DNA of 64,000 bases from the NCBI RefSeq assembly GCF_001650875.1, contig NZ_LXYI01000045.1:124001-188000 (forward strand), in the 5' to 3' direction. Source of the DNA: Sulfitobacter sp. EhC04 (GTDB lineage: Bacteria; Pseudomonadota; Alphaproteobacteria; Rhodobacterales; Rhodobacteraceae). Made by a program: the position numbers and the translations under genes. A model generated the notes under the pieces. The model was not told the DNA's origin. It was given only the letters and a program-made list of their open reading frames with translations, and ran no database searches. Positions 24,422-32,563 of this stretch are shown here, in pieces; position 1 is the first letter of the stretch; the number at the start of each line of letters is the position of its first letter.

Positions 24422-26035
24422 ATGAAGGGTTATTTTACAGGCAGCCGCCGGGCGCTGCTGTTGGCGACATTTTCGATTGTCATCGCCGGTTTCTCGGTTG
24501 CCAGGCCAGCGCAGGCGCAGGTCACCGCATTCAAACAGGCCGTTGCAGAGGCCGCGGCGGAGGATGCCGATATCGCGGAATTTTACCGCAACACCTCATA
24601 TGCGCCGATATGGACGGCTGCGGATGATGCCAGCCGGGCCCGTCGCGCCGAACTGATGCGCGCGATCAAATCCGCCGGCTCGCACGGTCTGCCGGTTGCC
24701 CGTTATGATCCCGCCGGCCTTCTGGCCAGGCTCAGCACCGTGCGCAGCCCCCGTGACCGCGGCCTTGCCGAAGTCGAGATGAGCAAGGTGTTCCTGACCT
24801 ATGCCCGGGACATCCAGACCGGCGTTCTGAACCCCAAGCGGATCGACAGCCGGATCGTCCGCGAGATCCCCTATCGCGACCGGGGTGCCTATCTGTCGGG
24901 GATCGCCACCTCCAAACCTGCCGCATTCTTCCGCGCGCTGCCGCCGCGCAGCATGGAATACAATGCGCTGCTCAAGGAAAAGGTGGTGATGGAACAATTG
25001 CTGGCACAGGGCGGCTGGGGGCCGCAAGTTGCGGCCAGCAAGCTGGAACGCGGAGCGACCGGGCCAGCGGTCATCGCCCTGCGCAACCGGTTGATCGCGA
25101 TGGACTACCTTGAACGCAGCAATGGGCGGACCTTTGATCAATCCATGTCCGACGCGGTCAAACAGTTCCAGATCGACCATGGGCTGAACGACGATGGCGT
25201 TGCCGGGGGCGAAACCCTCAAGCAGATCAACGTGGATGTGGAGACCCGTCTGCAATCCGTGCTGGTGGCGCTTGAGCGGGAACGCTGGTTCAACACCGAG
25301 CGCGGCAAGCGTCACATCCTGGTGAACCTGCCCGACTTCACCGCCAAGATCATCGACGATGGTGTTGTGACATTCCAGACCCGGTCGGTCGTCGGCGCCA
25401 ATCGCGGGGATCGCCCCACGCCAGAATTCTCGGATGTGATGGAGCATATGGTGGTGAACCCGAGCTGGTATGTCCCGCGCTCCATCGTGACCAACGAATA
25501 CCTGCCGGCATTGCGGCGCAATCCGAATGCGGCAAGCCATATCATCATCACCGACAGCCGGGGCCGCAGGGTGAACCGCGGCGCGGTCAACTTCTCGCGC
25601 TACACCGCGCGGAATTTTCCCTATTCCATGCGTCAGCCGCCAAGCAATTCAAACGCGCTGGGTCTGGTAAAGTTCATGTTCCCCAACAAGCACAACATCT
25701 ACCTGCATGACACCCCGGCCAAGAGCCTGTTTGCCCGAGATGTGCGTGCCTTCAGCCATGGCTGCATCCGCCTGCAGGACCCGTTCGATTTTGCCTATGC
25801 GCTGCTGGCGCGCCAGTCGGACGATCCCAAAGGTGAATTCCAGCGCGTGCTTCGGACCGGCGCGGAAACCAAGGTCAAGCTGGACCAGCCGGTGCCGGTG
25901 CACATCATCTACCGTACCGCGGTGACCAATGCGCGTGGCCATACAGAGTACCGGGCCGACATCTATGGCCGGGACGCCAAGATCTGGAATGCGCTTGCCA
26001 ATGCGGGGGTGGTCTTGGGCGGTGTTCAGGGTTAA
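24422..26035 (+). CDS. L,D-transpeptidase, YcbB/LdtD type
   Basis: Periplasmic enzyme that forms 3-3 peptidoglycan cross-links. The protein has 537 residues. A signal peptide (to about residue 33, ARPAQAQ) is followed by a helical N-terminal domain, a peptidoglycan-binding domain (GATGPAVIALRNRLIAMDYL, near residue 218), and the YkuD catalytic domain with the active-site cysteine C448 in FSHGCIRLQDP. Length and domain order match E. coli YcbB better than short ErfK-type enzymes. Its divergent neighbour is the matching endopeptidase. Confidence 0.92.
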   Translation: MKGYFTGSRRALLLATFSIVIAGFSVARPAQAQVTAFKQAVAEAAAEDADIAEFYRNTSYAPIWTAADDASRARRAELMRAIKSAGSHGLPVARYDPAGLLARLSTVRSPRDRGLAEVEMSKVFLTYARDIQTGVLNPKRIDSRIVREIPYRDRGAYLSGIATSKPAAFFRALPPRSMEYNALLKEKVVMEQLLAQGGWGPQVAASKLERGATGPAVIALRNRLIAMDYLERSNGRTFDQSMSDAVKQFQIDHGLNDDGVAGGETLKQINVDVETRLQSVLVALERERWFNTERGKRHILVNLPDFTAKIIDDGVVTFQTRSVVGANRGDRPTPEFSDVMEHMVVNPSWYVPRSIVTNEYLPALRRNPNAASHIIITDSRGRRVNRGAVNFSRYTARNFPYSMRQPPSNSNALGLVKFMFPNKHNIYLHDTPAKSLFARDVRAFSHGCIRLQDPFDFAYALLARQSDDPKGEFQRVLRTGAETKVKLDQPVPVHIIYRTAVTNARGHTEYRADIYGRDAKIWNALANAGVVLGGVQG

Positions 26036-26067
26036 CTCTGGCCCTGCATCACGCAGGGGGTGAACGC

Positions 26068-27159
26068 ATGGGCCATACGGTCAGGGAAATAGCCGACAGC
26101 ATCGGCGCGCGGGCCGAAGGTGATCTGGATCTGGTCATCACCCGCGCGGCGGAACCTGCCAGCGCGGGGCCTGATGATCTGGCCATGGCCTCCACCCCGA
26201 AATACGCGGAAATGCTGGCGCAGGGGCAGGCCCGTGCCGCCATGCTCTGGCCCGGCGCGGACTGGCAATCTCTGGGGCTTGCCGCCGCCATCCTGCCGGA
26301 CCGGCCTCGCTTTGCCATGTCGGGCCTGACGCGGATGCTGGATCAGGGGCAGGGCTTTGCCCCGGGCATTCATCCCGCCGCCATCATCGACGACAGTGCC
26401 GAACTGGGCGAGGGGGTCAGCGTCGGCCCGCTGGCGGTGATCGGCGCAGGCGTGCGGATTGGTGCGGGCAGCGTGATCGGGCCGCAGTGTTTTATCGGCC
26501 AGGACGCCACGCTGGGGCCTGAGTGCTTTCTGCGCGAACAGGTCAGCATCGGCGCAAGGGTCCGGATCGGCGCGCGTTTCATCGCCCAGCCGGGCGTACG
26601 GATCGGCGGCGATGGGTTTTCCTTTGTGACCCCTGAACCAAGTGCGGTCGAAAACGCCCGCAAGACCCTGGGCGATCAGGGCGATGCCAAGCCGCAGGCC
26701 TGGGCGCGCATCCATTCGCTGGGGGCTGTCACCATCGGCGACGATGTTGAAATCGGCATGAACACCACCGTGGACAGCGGCACCATCCGCGACACGAAAA
26801 TCGGCAATGGCACCAAGCTGGACAGCCAGATCCAGATTGGCCACAACGTTGTTGTGGGCAATGACACGCTGATCTGCGCCCAGGTGGGAATCGCCGGATC
26901 ATCGGTGATTGGCAACAATGTGGTGCTGGGCGGACAATCGGGCGTCAGCGACAACATTTTTATCGGCGATCGGGTGATCCTGGGGGCCGCGACCAAGGCG
27001 CTGTCAAATGTGCCCGCAGGCCGTACGATGCTGGGCTATCCCGCCACGCAGATGGAAAACCAGATGGAAATCTACAAGGCGCTGCGCCGCTTGCCCCGGC
27101 TGCTGCGCGACGTCGCAGCCTTGCGAAAGGTGGTTTCCAAACCATCTCAGGATGGCTAA
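26068..27159 (+). CDS. lpxD: UDP-3-O-(3-hydroxyacyl)glucosamine N-acyltransferase
   Basis: Third step of lipid A synthesis: adds a 3-hydroxyacyl chain from acyl-ACP to UDP-3-O-acylglucosamine. The 363-residue protein has the N-terminal uridine-binding domain (ITRAAEPASAGPDDLAMAST) and a left-handed beta-helix of hexapeptide repeats. The catalytic histidine is in QIQIGHNVVVGND, followed by IAGSSVIGNNVVLGG. Unusually, it is not next to fabZ-lpxA, but is followed by a separate ACP and ketoacyl synthase. It may be a second lpxD or a relocated one. Confidence 0.92.
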   Translation: MGHTVREIADSIGARAEGDLDLVITRAAEPASAGPDDLAMASTPKYAEMLAQGQARAAMLWPGADWQSLGLAAAILPDRPRFAMSGLTRMLDQGQGFAPGIHPAAIIDDSAELGEGVSVGPLAVIGAGVRIGAGSVIGPQCFIGQDATLGPECFLREQVSIGARVRIGARFIAQPGVRIGGDGFSFVTPEPSAVENARKTLGDQGDAKPQAWARIHSLGAVTIGDDVEIGMNTTVDSGTIRDTKIGNGTKLDSQIQIGHNVVVGNDTLICAQVGIAGSSVIGNNVVLGGQSGVSDNIFIGDRVILGAATKALSNVPAGRTMLGYPATQMENQMEIYKALRRLPRLLRDVAALRKVVSKPSQDG

Positions 27160-27257
27160 AGCGCCCCGCCTTAAACTTGAATCGCCGATACCCTGCCGCG
27201 CTTCGCGCTCTCGGGACATCGGCGATACGGAGTGTATCAGGTTAAAGGCGGGACGCT
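27160..27257. repeat. Dispersed palindromic element, copy A (98 bp)
   Basis: Begins on the last base after the lpxD stop codon (TAA-AGCG). The ends AGCGCCCCGCCTTAAACTTG and, on the other strand, AGCGTCCCGCCTTTAACCTG are imperfect inverted repeats. An inner pair, ATCGCCGAT/ATCGGCGAT, makes a long hairpin possible. The same ends occur at 11089, 42903 and 60678. Confidence 0.65.
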
Positions 27258-27260
27258 GTA

Positions 27261-27526
27261 GGGCCTGTGGACATTCATCTTCCGCCACCCGCGCGAGACG
27301 GATTTTTACCTTCTGCGCTTTGATTTGAGTGCAGCAGTGTGATCATTGGAAGCAAAAATCCGGGATGGCAGAGACAAAATCGGCCGCGCCCTGCAAGGGT
27401 TTCGCCAAAATTACACATTTCTGCGTTAAGAGAGCTTGAAATAGCAGGCTATTCCTGTGCTTTCTTGCCTGGAATTGAGCAATTTTGGACTGAAACGGGT
27501 GGTGACAGATGAATGTCCACAGGCCC
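27261..27526. mobile_element. MITE-like element with perfect 20-bp inverted ends
   Basis: GGGCCTGTGGACATTCATCT at 27261-27280 is repeated exactly in inverted form at 27507-27526. The 226 bases between have no coding potential and are richer in A and T than the surrounding genes. The ends resemble those of IS5-superfamily elements. The left flank ends in TA but no clear target duplication is seen on the right. A related single end is at 55029. It lies just upstream of the acyl carrier protein gene and may carry its promoter. Confidence 0.65.
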
Positions 27527-27561
27527 GAAAGCATCCCCGTACAATGGATGGGAAATACGTC

Positions 27562-27819
27562 ATGAGCATCAAGGATCAGGTCATCGCCATCATCGCCGAA
27601 CAGGCCATGCTGGAACCGCAGGATGTGACACTGGAGAGCACGCCCGAAGATCTTGGCATAGACAGTATGGGTCTGGTGGAGAGCATTTTCGCCATCGAGG
27701 AAGCCTTCGACATCTCCATCCCCTTCAACGCCAACGATCCCGGCGCATCGGATTTTGACATCTCATCCGTGGCCACGATCATCGCAGGCATCGAACGGCT
27801 CAAGGCGGAACAGGGCTAG
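27562..27819 (+). CDS. Acyl carrier protein (specialised copy)
   Basis: An 85-residue carrier of thioester-bound acyl chains. The phosphopantetheine attachment site is S35 in LGIDSMGLVESIF, with the usual acidic helix II. It differs from the housekeeping AcpP pattern (DSLDTVELVM) and from the longer AcpXL of rhizobia. The ATG at 27562 is chosen because the frame upstream reads into the MITE-like element. It lies 6 bases before a ketoacyl synthase gene, so the two should act together. Confidence 0.88.
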   Translation: MSIKDQVIAIIAEQAMLEPQDVTLESTPEDLGIDSMGLVESIFAIEEAFDISIPFNANDPGASDFDISSVATIIAGIERLKAEQG

Positions 27820-27825
27820 GGTGGC

Positions 27826-29034
27826 ATGAAACGTGTCGTCATCACCGGGGCCGGGACCATCAACGCCCTGGGGCATAATGTGCCCGACACCCTGGCCGCG
27901 ATGCGCGAAGGGGTTTGCGGCATCGGCCCATTGTCCTTTCGCGACGTCGAGCGCCTGCAAATCCAGATCGGCGGTCAGGTGCGCGGCTTTGACGCCGAAG
28001 GCCGCTATAACCGGCAGCAGATTTCGCTTTATGACCGCTTCACCCTGTTCACCCTGGCCGCCGCACGCGAGGCCATCGAACAATCCGGGCTGACGTTTTC
28101 GGGCGAATTGTCTGCCAGGGCAGGTGTCGTGCTGGGCACGGCAGGCGGCGGCGTGTCGACCTGGGACGACAATTACCGCGCCGTCTATGAAGAGGGCAAG
28201 AACCGGGTCCACCCCTTTGTCGTGCCCAAGCTGATGAACAATGCCGCAGCCTCCCATGTCAGCATGGAATGGAACCTCAAGGGGCCGTCCTTTACCGTCT
28301 CAACCGCCTGTGCCTCCTCCAATCACGCGATGGCGCAAGCCTTTGCCATGGTGCGTTCGGGCATGTCCCCGGCAATGATCACCGGCGGGTCGGAATCAAT
28401 GCTGTGCTTTGGCGGGGTCAAAGCCTGGGAGGGGTTGCGCGTCATGAGCCGCGACGCCTGCCGCCCGTTCTCCGCCAATCGCAATGGCATGGTGCAGGGC
28501 GAAGGTGCGGGCATCTTTGTCTTTGAGGAAATGGAACATGCCCGCAAACGCGGTGCCGAAATCCTCTGCGAGGTCATCGGCTTTGCCATGACGTCGGATG
28601 CGAGCGATATCGTGATGCCGTCCAAGGCGGGCGCTGCCCGCGCGATTGCGGGCGCGCTGGAGGATGGCCGGATCAACCGCGACGAGGTCGGCTATATCAA
28701 CGCGCATGGCACCGGCACGGCGGCCAATGACAAGACCGAATGCGCGGCGGTGGCCGATACCTTCGGCCCCCATGCGGACAATCTGATGATATCCTCCACC
28801 AAGTCGATGCACGGTCACCTGATCGGCGGCACGGGTGCGGTGGAATTGCTGGCCTGCATCATGGCCCTGCGGGACGGGGTCATTGCCCCCACCATCGGCT
28901 ATGAAGAACCCGACCCGGAATGCGCGCTGGATGTGGTGCCGAACACGGCGCGGGAGGCAAAGGTCAGCGTGGCCCTGTCCAATGCCTTTGCCTTTGGCGG
29001 CATGAACGCGGTGCTGGCCCTGCGCAAGGTCTGA
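27826..29034 (+). CDS. Beta-ketoacyl-ACP synthase II-type enzyme (FabF-like)
   Basis: Condenses acyl chains with malonyl-ACP. The 402-residue protein keeps the full Cys-His-His set: C162 in VSTACASSNHAMAQA, a histidine in INAHGTGTAANDKTE, and a histidine in STKSMHGHLIGGTGAVE. The gene directly follows a dedicated ACP gene and comes after lpxD. That context suggests a special fatty acid, for example a lipid A or storage-lipid chain, rather than bulk synthesis, but no product can be named. It is clearly not a chain-length factor, since the cysteine is present. Confidence 0.9.
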   Translation: MKRVVITGAGTINALGHNVPDTLAAMREGVCGIGPLSFRDVERLQIQIGGQVRGFDAEGRYNRQQISLYDRFTLFTLAAAREAIEQSGLTFSGELSARAGVVLGTAGGGVSTWDDNYRAVYEEGKNRVHPFVVPKLMNNAAASHVSMEWNLKGPSFTVSTACASSNHAMAQAFAMVRSGMSPAMITGGSESMLCFGGVKAWEGLRVMSRDACRPFSANRNGMVQGEGAGIFVFEEMEHARKRGAEILCEVIGFAMTSDASDIVMPSKAGAARAIAGALEDGRINRDEVGYINAHGTGTAANDKTECAAVADTFGPHADNLMISSTKSMHGHLIGGTGAVELLACIMALRDGVIAPTIGYEEPDPECALDVVPNTAREAKVSVALSNAFAFGGMNAVLALRKV

Positions 29035-29059
29035 ACCGGCAGGACCAGAAGGCCGGGAC

Positions 29060-29518
29060 TTACAGCGAATATCGTTTGCAGATCAGCCCGTCCGGTGTGC
29101 GGTAGGTCTCGAACCCCATGGCCTGGTAATATGCCAGCCCTTCCGGGTTGTCGGCGGCGATGCTGGCGTCGATATGTTGCAGCCCCGCGGCCCTTGCGGC
29201 CTCCAGCGTGGCGTTGAACAGGGCCCGGCCCACGCCGCGACGCGCAGCCTCGGGCCGGATGTGGGTGCCGATGATGCCCCAGCCGGGGGTGACATCATAG
29301 ATATTCCCCTCGACCGCCCGTTTCAGCGACTGGAACCCCAGGACCGTGCCATCTGCATCCTCCGCCACAGAGCAGCGGATGCTGTCGGGGTCCTCAATGT
29401 AATTGCGCCGGACGAACGGCGGATCGCTGGGGTTGCGGCGCTTGCCCATTTCGCGCAACCGGGTCAGGAAATCGCTCATTTGTCCGACGTCCGAAATGTC
29501 CGCTTGTCTGATCTTCAT
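29060..29518 (-). CDS. GNAT family N-acetyltransferase
   Basis: A 152-residue acetyltransferase of the GNAT fold. The acetyl-CoA loop is seen as RPEAARRGVGRALFNATLEA, followed by a beta-strand/helix with ASIAADNPEGLAYYQAMGFE, the usual motif B. The ATG at 29518 (MKIRQADISDVGQMSDFLTR) starts the fold properly; the longer frame to 29572 would include a terminator. The acetyl acceptor is unknown. It converges with the ketoacyl synthase gene. Confidence 0.85.
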   Translation of the reverse strand: MKIRQADISDVGQMSDFLTRLREMGKRRNPSDPPFVRRNYIEDPDSIRCSVAEDADGTVLGFQSLKRAVEGNIYDVTPGWGIIGTHIRPEAARRGVGRALFNATLEAARAAGLQHIDASIAADNPEGLAYYQAMGFETYRTPDGLICKRYSL

Positions 29519-29538
29519 GTTTTCATTCCTTTGGGCAA

Positions 29539-29566
29539 GAAAAAGGGCCGCCTTCCGGCAGCCCTC
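29539..29566 (-). terminator. Rho-independent terminator after IalB-family gene
   Basis: On the minus strand, GGGCTGCC-GGAA-GGCGGCCC is followed by TTTTTCTT. It lies about 30 bases past the stop of the IalB-family gene and just before the GNAT start. Confidence 0.8.
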
Positions 29567-29595
29567 TTCCAATCTCTTTCCAGGGCGGTGACGCC

Positions 29596-30234
29596 TTACT
29601 GGTCGATGACCGAAGATTTATCATAGCTCGCGGTGAAGCCGTCCAGCGACAGGTTCAGCTTGACCTGCTGATCGGGGGCCAGGGCCGGTACGATGGTGAT
29701 GACCGCTTCCTTGCCGCGCTTGAAAGTGGCGACGTCGTCAGCGGTCAGGCCCAGCCGCACATAGCACCCTACCGGGTTGCAGAAGGCGTAAGGGTAGCGC
29801 CGTGCCTTGCCGCCATCCACCGAGATGGTCAATTGCTGGGGCAGGGCAGTTTCCAGCGGCACGACAATGGTCGCCCCGGCTGCGGCCTTGCCACCCTCGG
29901 GCAGGCGGAACAGCGAGAACTCGGCGACGGGCGCACCCTGGCCGTCATCCAGAAGCTGGTACATCTGGCAGGGTTCGCTGCCATCTTCACCTCTGATGCA
30001 ACGCATTTCCCAGGAACCGACAACTTCCTTGGTATAGGGTTTGCCGATCTCCGGCGTGCCATCGGCATTTTCGCCAAGGCTCAGTTGATCCTCGATCTTG
30101 GGTGCAGCACCAGTCTCGGGCGCAGCCTCTTGCTCGGTGGCGGGGGGTGTCTCGGTTGTCTGTGCAAATAGCGCTGCAGGGGCCGCGCAGGCCAGGGCCA
30201 GGGCGACGGGCAGGGCAGTCAGAAATCTACTCAT
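29596..30234 (-). CDS. Invasion-associated locus B (IalB) family secreted protein
   Basis: A 212-residue exported protein. The signal peptide ends near residue 24 (ALFAQ), then a Pro/Glu/Ala-rich linker (residues 25-60), then the IalB-like domain with VGSWEMRCIRGEDGSEPCQM and YAFCNPVGCYVRLGLTADDV. These hold four cysteines in two pairs, typical of the family. The family is widespread in alphaproteobacteria; outside Bartonella its function is not known. Confidence 0.85.
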   Translation of the reverse strand: MSRFLTALPVALALACAAPAALFAQTTETPPATEQEAAPETGAAPKIEDQLSLGENADGTPEIGKPYTKEVVGSWEMRCIRGEDGSEPCQMYQLLDDGQGAPVAEFSLFRLPEGGKAAAGATIVVPLETALPQQLTISVDGGKARRYPYAFCNPVGCYVRLGLTADDVATFKRGKEAVITIVPALAPDQQVKLNLSLDGFTASYDKSSVIDQ

Positions 30235-30373
30235 GTCAAATCCACGATTGTTGCGTTACTGCGCTCTACCACGAAGCAAAAACAATGTCAGCGGGCAGCC
30301 AAGGAAAAGTGATGCCACGCACGCAATTTCCCGCTGATCTGGCACGGCATGCGGCGTGCCCCCCCGAAACGCA

Positions 30374-30400
30374 AAAAGAGGACGCATGGCATCCTCTTTT
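30374..30400. terminator. Bidirectional hairpin with A/T tails
   Basis: AAAAGAGGA and TCCTCTTTT pair around a 9-base loop. Both strands end in a T run, so it can act either way. No gene ends close by, so it may separate two divergent transcripts or belong to an unseen small RNA. Confidence 0.55.
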
Positions 30401-30572
30401 CACCTTAGTTCTCTCCCCGTCGGACTGGGCCGACTTATTGCTGTGACGTTACGAAAGCGCCGCTCGCGGGTCAACAGGAAAACGGCAAATATTTGCCGCC
30501 CCGCATTGACATAAACAGAAGGCAAAAAGGGCCGCACCCAAAGGCGCGGCCAGTCTGACAGGGAGGATGCCC

Positions 30573-30626
30573 GTGACCAAAAGGACAAATGATCAGGGCA
30601 AGAAGACTATGGCGCATGAGGGTTAA
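30573..30626 (+). CDS. Possible 17-residue leader peptide
   Basis: A GTG start seven bases after an AGGGAGG Shine-Dalgarno sequence opens a frame reading [17 protein letters not shown], then TAA. An in-frame ATG lies two codons earlier but too near the ribosome site. The next gene starts 70 bases downstream. It could be a leader or chance; nothing else supports it. Confidence 0.25.
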   Translation: MTKRTNDQGKKTMAHEG

Positions 30627-30696
30627 GATTGTATGCTCATTGCTGATGAAATTTCGCCCGCGGCGGTCCGGCTGCTGCGGTCACAAGGGGCACTAC

Positions 30697-32247
30697 GTGA
30701 CACAAGACATCTTTATCGGCGGCGGCGGCGCGGCATATGCCACCCCGCAATTCCTTAACATTGGCTACGCCAACCGCCACGGGCTGATCGCGGGGGCCAC
30801 CGGGACGGGCAAGACCGTGACACTGCAAATTCTGGCCGAAGGGTTCTCGGCACAGGGCGTGCCGGTCTTCCTGTCGGACGTCAAAGGTGATCTGTCGGGG
30901 CTGGCGCATTCCGGCTCTGCCGCGCACAAGCTGCACGATGCCTTTACCAGCCGCGCGGAAAAGATCGGGTTCGACAGCTACAGCTACGATGCCTTTCCGG
31001 TCACATTCTGGGACCTGTACGGCGAACAGGGCCATCCTGTCCGCACCACGGTATCGGAGATGGGACCGCTGTTGCTGTCGCAGCTTCTGGGGCTGAGCGA
31101 GGCGCAGGAAGGCATCCTGAACATCGCCTTCCGGGTGGCGGACGAGGACGGTCTGCCGCTGCTGGACCTCAAGGACCTGCAAGCCCTTCTGGTCTGGATC
31201 GGCGAGAACGCCCGCGACCTCAGCCTGCGCTATGGCAATGTCTCCACAGCCTCGGTCGGCACGATCCAGCGCCGGTTGCTGGTGCTGGAAAATCAGGGCG
31301 CGGCGGACCTCTTTGGTGAACCGGCGCTGGCGCTGGAAGACATGATGCGCACCAATCAGGACGGGCGCGGGATGATCAACATCCTGGCTGCCGACAAACT
31401 GATGGGGGCGCCGAAACTCTATGCCACCTTCCTGCTGTGGCTGCTTTCCGAACTGTTCGAGGAGCTGCCCGAGGTCGGCGACCCCGACAAGCCGAAACTG
31501 GTGTTCTTTTTCGACGAGGCGCATCTGCTGTTCGATGACGCGCCAAAGGCGTTGGTGGACAAGGTCGAACAGGTGGCGCGGTTGATCCGCTCCAAAGGGG
31601 TTGGGGTCTACTTCATCACCCAGAACCCGGCAGACGTGCCCGAGGACATCCTTGGCCAGCTCGGCAACCGCGTTCAGCATGCCCTGCGTGCCTTTACCGC
31701 GAAAGACCAGAAAGACCTGCGTCTGGCCGCCCAGACCTACCGCGACAATCCCGCCTTCAGTACCGAAGAGGCGATCCGCGAGGTCGGCGTGGGCGAGGCG
31801 GTGACCTCCATGCTGCAAAAGAAAGGCGTGCCGGGGATCGTGGAACGCACGCTGATCCGGCCGCCGTCGTCACAGCTTGGCCCGATTGACCCTGCTGAGC
31901 GTGCGACGCTGATGAAATCATCTCCGATGGCGGGCAAATACGACACCAGGCTCGACCGTGAAAGCGCCTTTGAGATCCTGCGCGCGCGTGCTGACAAGGC
32001 CGCCGCCGAGGCCGCCAAAGCCGAAGAGCAGGCAGAGGAGGCCGAAACCCCCGCCTTGCGCGAGTTCAATAATGCACGGCGCTATGCGGGAAAGGGGGTC
32101 AACCGATCAACCTCGCGCGGGCAGGGCAAGAGCTGGTCGCGCGAGGTCGGAGGCGCGGTTGGCAGTGTCTTCATCAAGGAACTCAAGGGCACAACAGGCC
32201 GCCGCATCGTGCGCGGCATCCTGGGCGGGTTGTTCAAAGGCCGGTAG
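30697..32247 (+). CDS. HerA-like ATPase, DUF853 family
   Basis: A soluble FtsK/HerA-type motor ATPase of about 516 residues. Walker A is GATGTGKT (residues 33-40), Walker B is LVFFFDEAH near residue 270, followed by the arginine-finger-like [20 protein letters not shown]. The C-terminal 80 residues are an Ala/Glu-rich helix and a Gly/Arg-rich tail ([17 protein letters not shown]). I chose the GTG at 30697, preceded by AAGGGG, because the protein then begins like its family. The family lacks a firm function; DNA translocation is likely by homology to HerA. No nuclease partner (NurA) is adjacent. Confidence 0.85.
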   Translation: MTQDIFIGGGGAAYATPQFLNIGYANRHGLIAGATGTGKTVTLQILAEGFSAQGVPVFLSDVKGDLSGLAHSGSAAHKLHDAFTSRAEKIGFDSYSYDAFPVTFWDLYGEQGHPVRTTVSEMGPLLLSQLLGLSEAQEGILNIAFRVADEDGLPLLDLKDLQALLVWIGENARDLSLRYGNVSTASVGTIQRRLLVLENQGAADLFGEPALALEDMMRTNQDGRGMINILAADKLMGAPKLYATFLLWLLSELFEELPEVGDPDKPKLVFFFDEAHLLFDDAPKALVDKVEQVARLIRSKGVGVYFITQNPADVPEDILGQLGNRVQHALRAFTAKDQKDLRLAAQTYRDNPAFSTEEAIREVGVGEAVTSMLQKKGVPGIVERTLIRPPSSQLGPIDPAERATLMKSSPMAGKYDTRLDRESAFEILRARADKAAAEAAKAEEQAEEAETPALREFNNARRYAGKGVNRSTSRGQGKSWSREVGGAVGSVFIKELKGTTGRRIVRGILGGLFKGR

Positions 32248-32292
32248 CCCCGCCGGCCAGAGCCCGAGAGTACGCATTCACTGCGCGCCAGC

Positions 32293-32546
32293 CCGGACTT
32301 TTCAAAAAGTCCGGTCTGGAGTTTTCAAAAACTCCGATGGGCGAATATTGCACCATCCGGGTTTTGCAAAGGTCTGGTACGCGGGCAACGCACCGCCCGG
32401 ACTTTTCAAAAAGTCCGATCCGGAGTTTTCAAAAACTCCGGTGGGCGAATGTTGAACCATCCGAGTTTTGCAAAGGCCCGGTACGCGGGCAACGCACCAC
32501 CCGGACTTTTCAAAAAGTCCGATCCGGAGTTTTCAAAAACTCCGGG
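32293..32546. repeat. Array of paired palindromes, 104-bp period
   Basis: Two palindromes form a pair: CGGACTTTTCAAAAAGTCCG and CCGGAGTTTTCAAAAACTCC (plus GG). The first begins at 32294, 32398 and 32502, an exact 104-base period; the second follows each time after a few bases. About 2.4 units are present, with the spacer (ending GTACGCGGGCAACGCACC) conserved. The array fills the space between the stops of the HerA-like gene and the convergent permease gene. It may act as a two-way terminator or as a binding array. Confidence 0.85.
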
Positions 32547-32563
32547 GCCCAGCCCCGGCGGGC

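Larger units (their letters stand above)
30235..30696. other. Intergenic region upstream of HerA-like gene
   Basis: This 462-base region contains the IalB-family 5' region, a bidirectional hairpin at 30374-30400, a GGCCGC/GCGGCC inverted repeat at about 30530-30551 and a possible tiny frame at 30573-30626. The HerA-like frame is open from 30589, but the translation there ([16 protein letters not shown]) looks non-coding. Confidence 0.4.

Noticed and set aside
24106-24423. N-terminal extension of the MepK-like gene to 24423
   Set aside because: It would bury the Tat-like signal over 100 residues inside the protein and cover the divergent promoter.
29519-29572. N-terminal extension of the GNAT gene to 29572
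   Set aside because: The extension is encoded by the terminator of the upstream gene and lacks homology to the fold.
32293-32546. Reading the tandem palindromes as a CRISPR array
   Set aside because: The 'spacers' are conserved between units, the period is 104 bases, and no cas gene is near.
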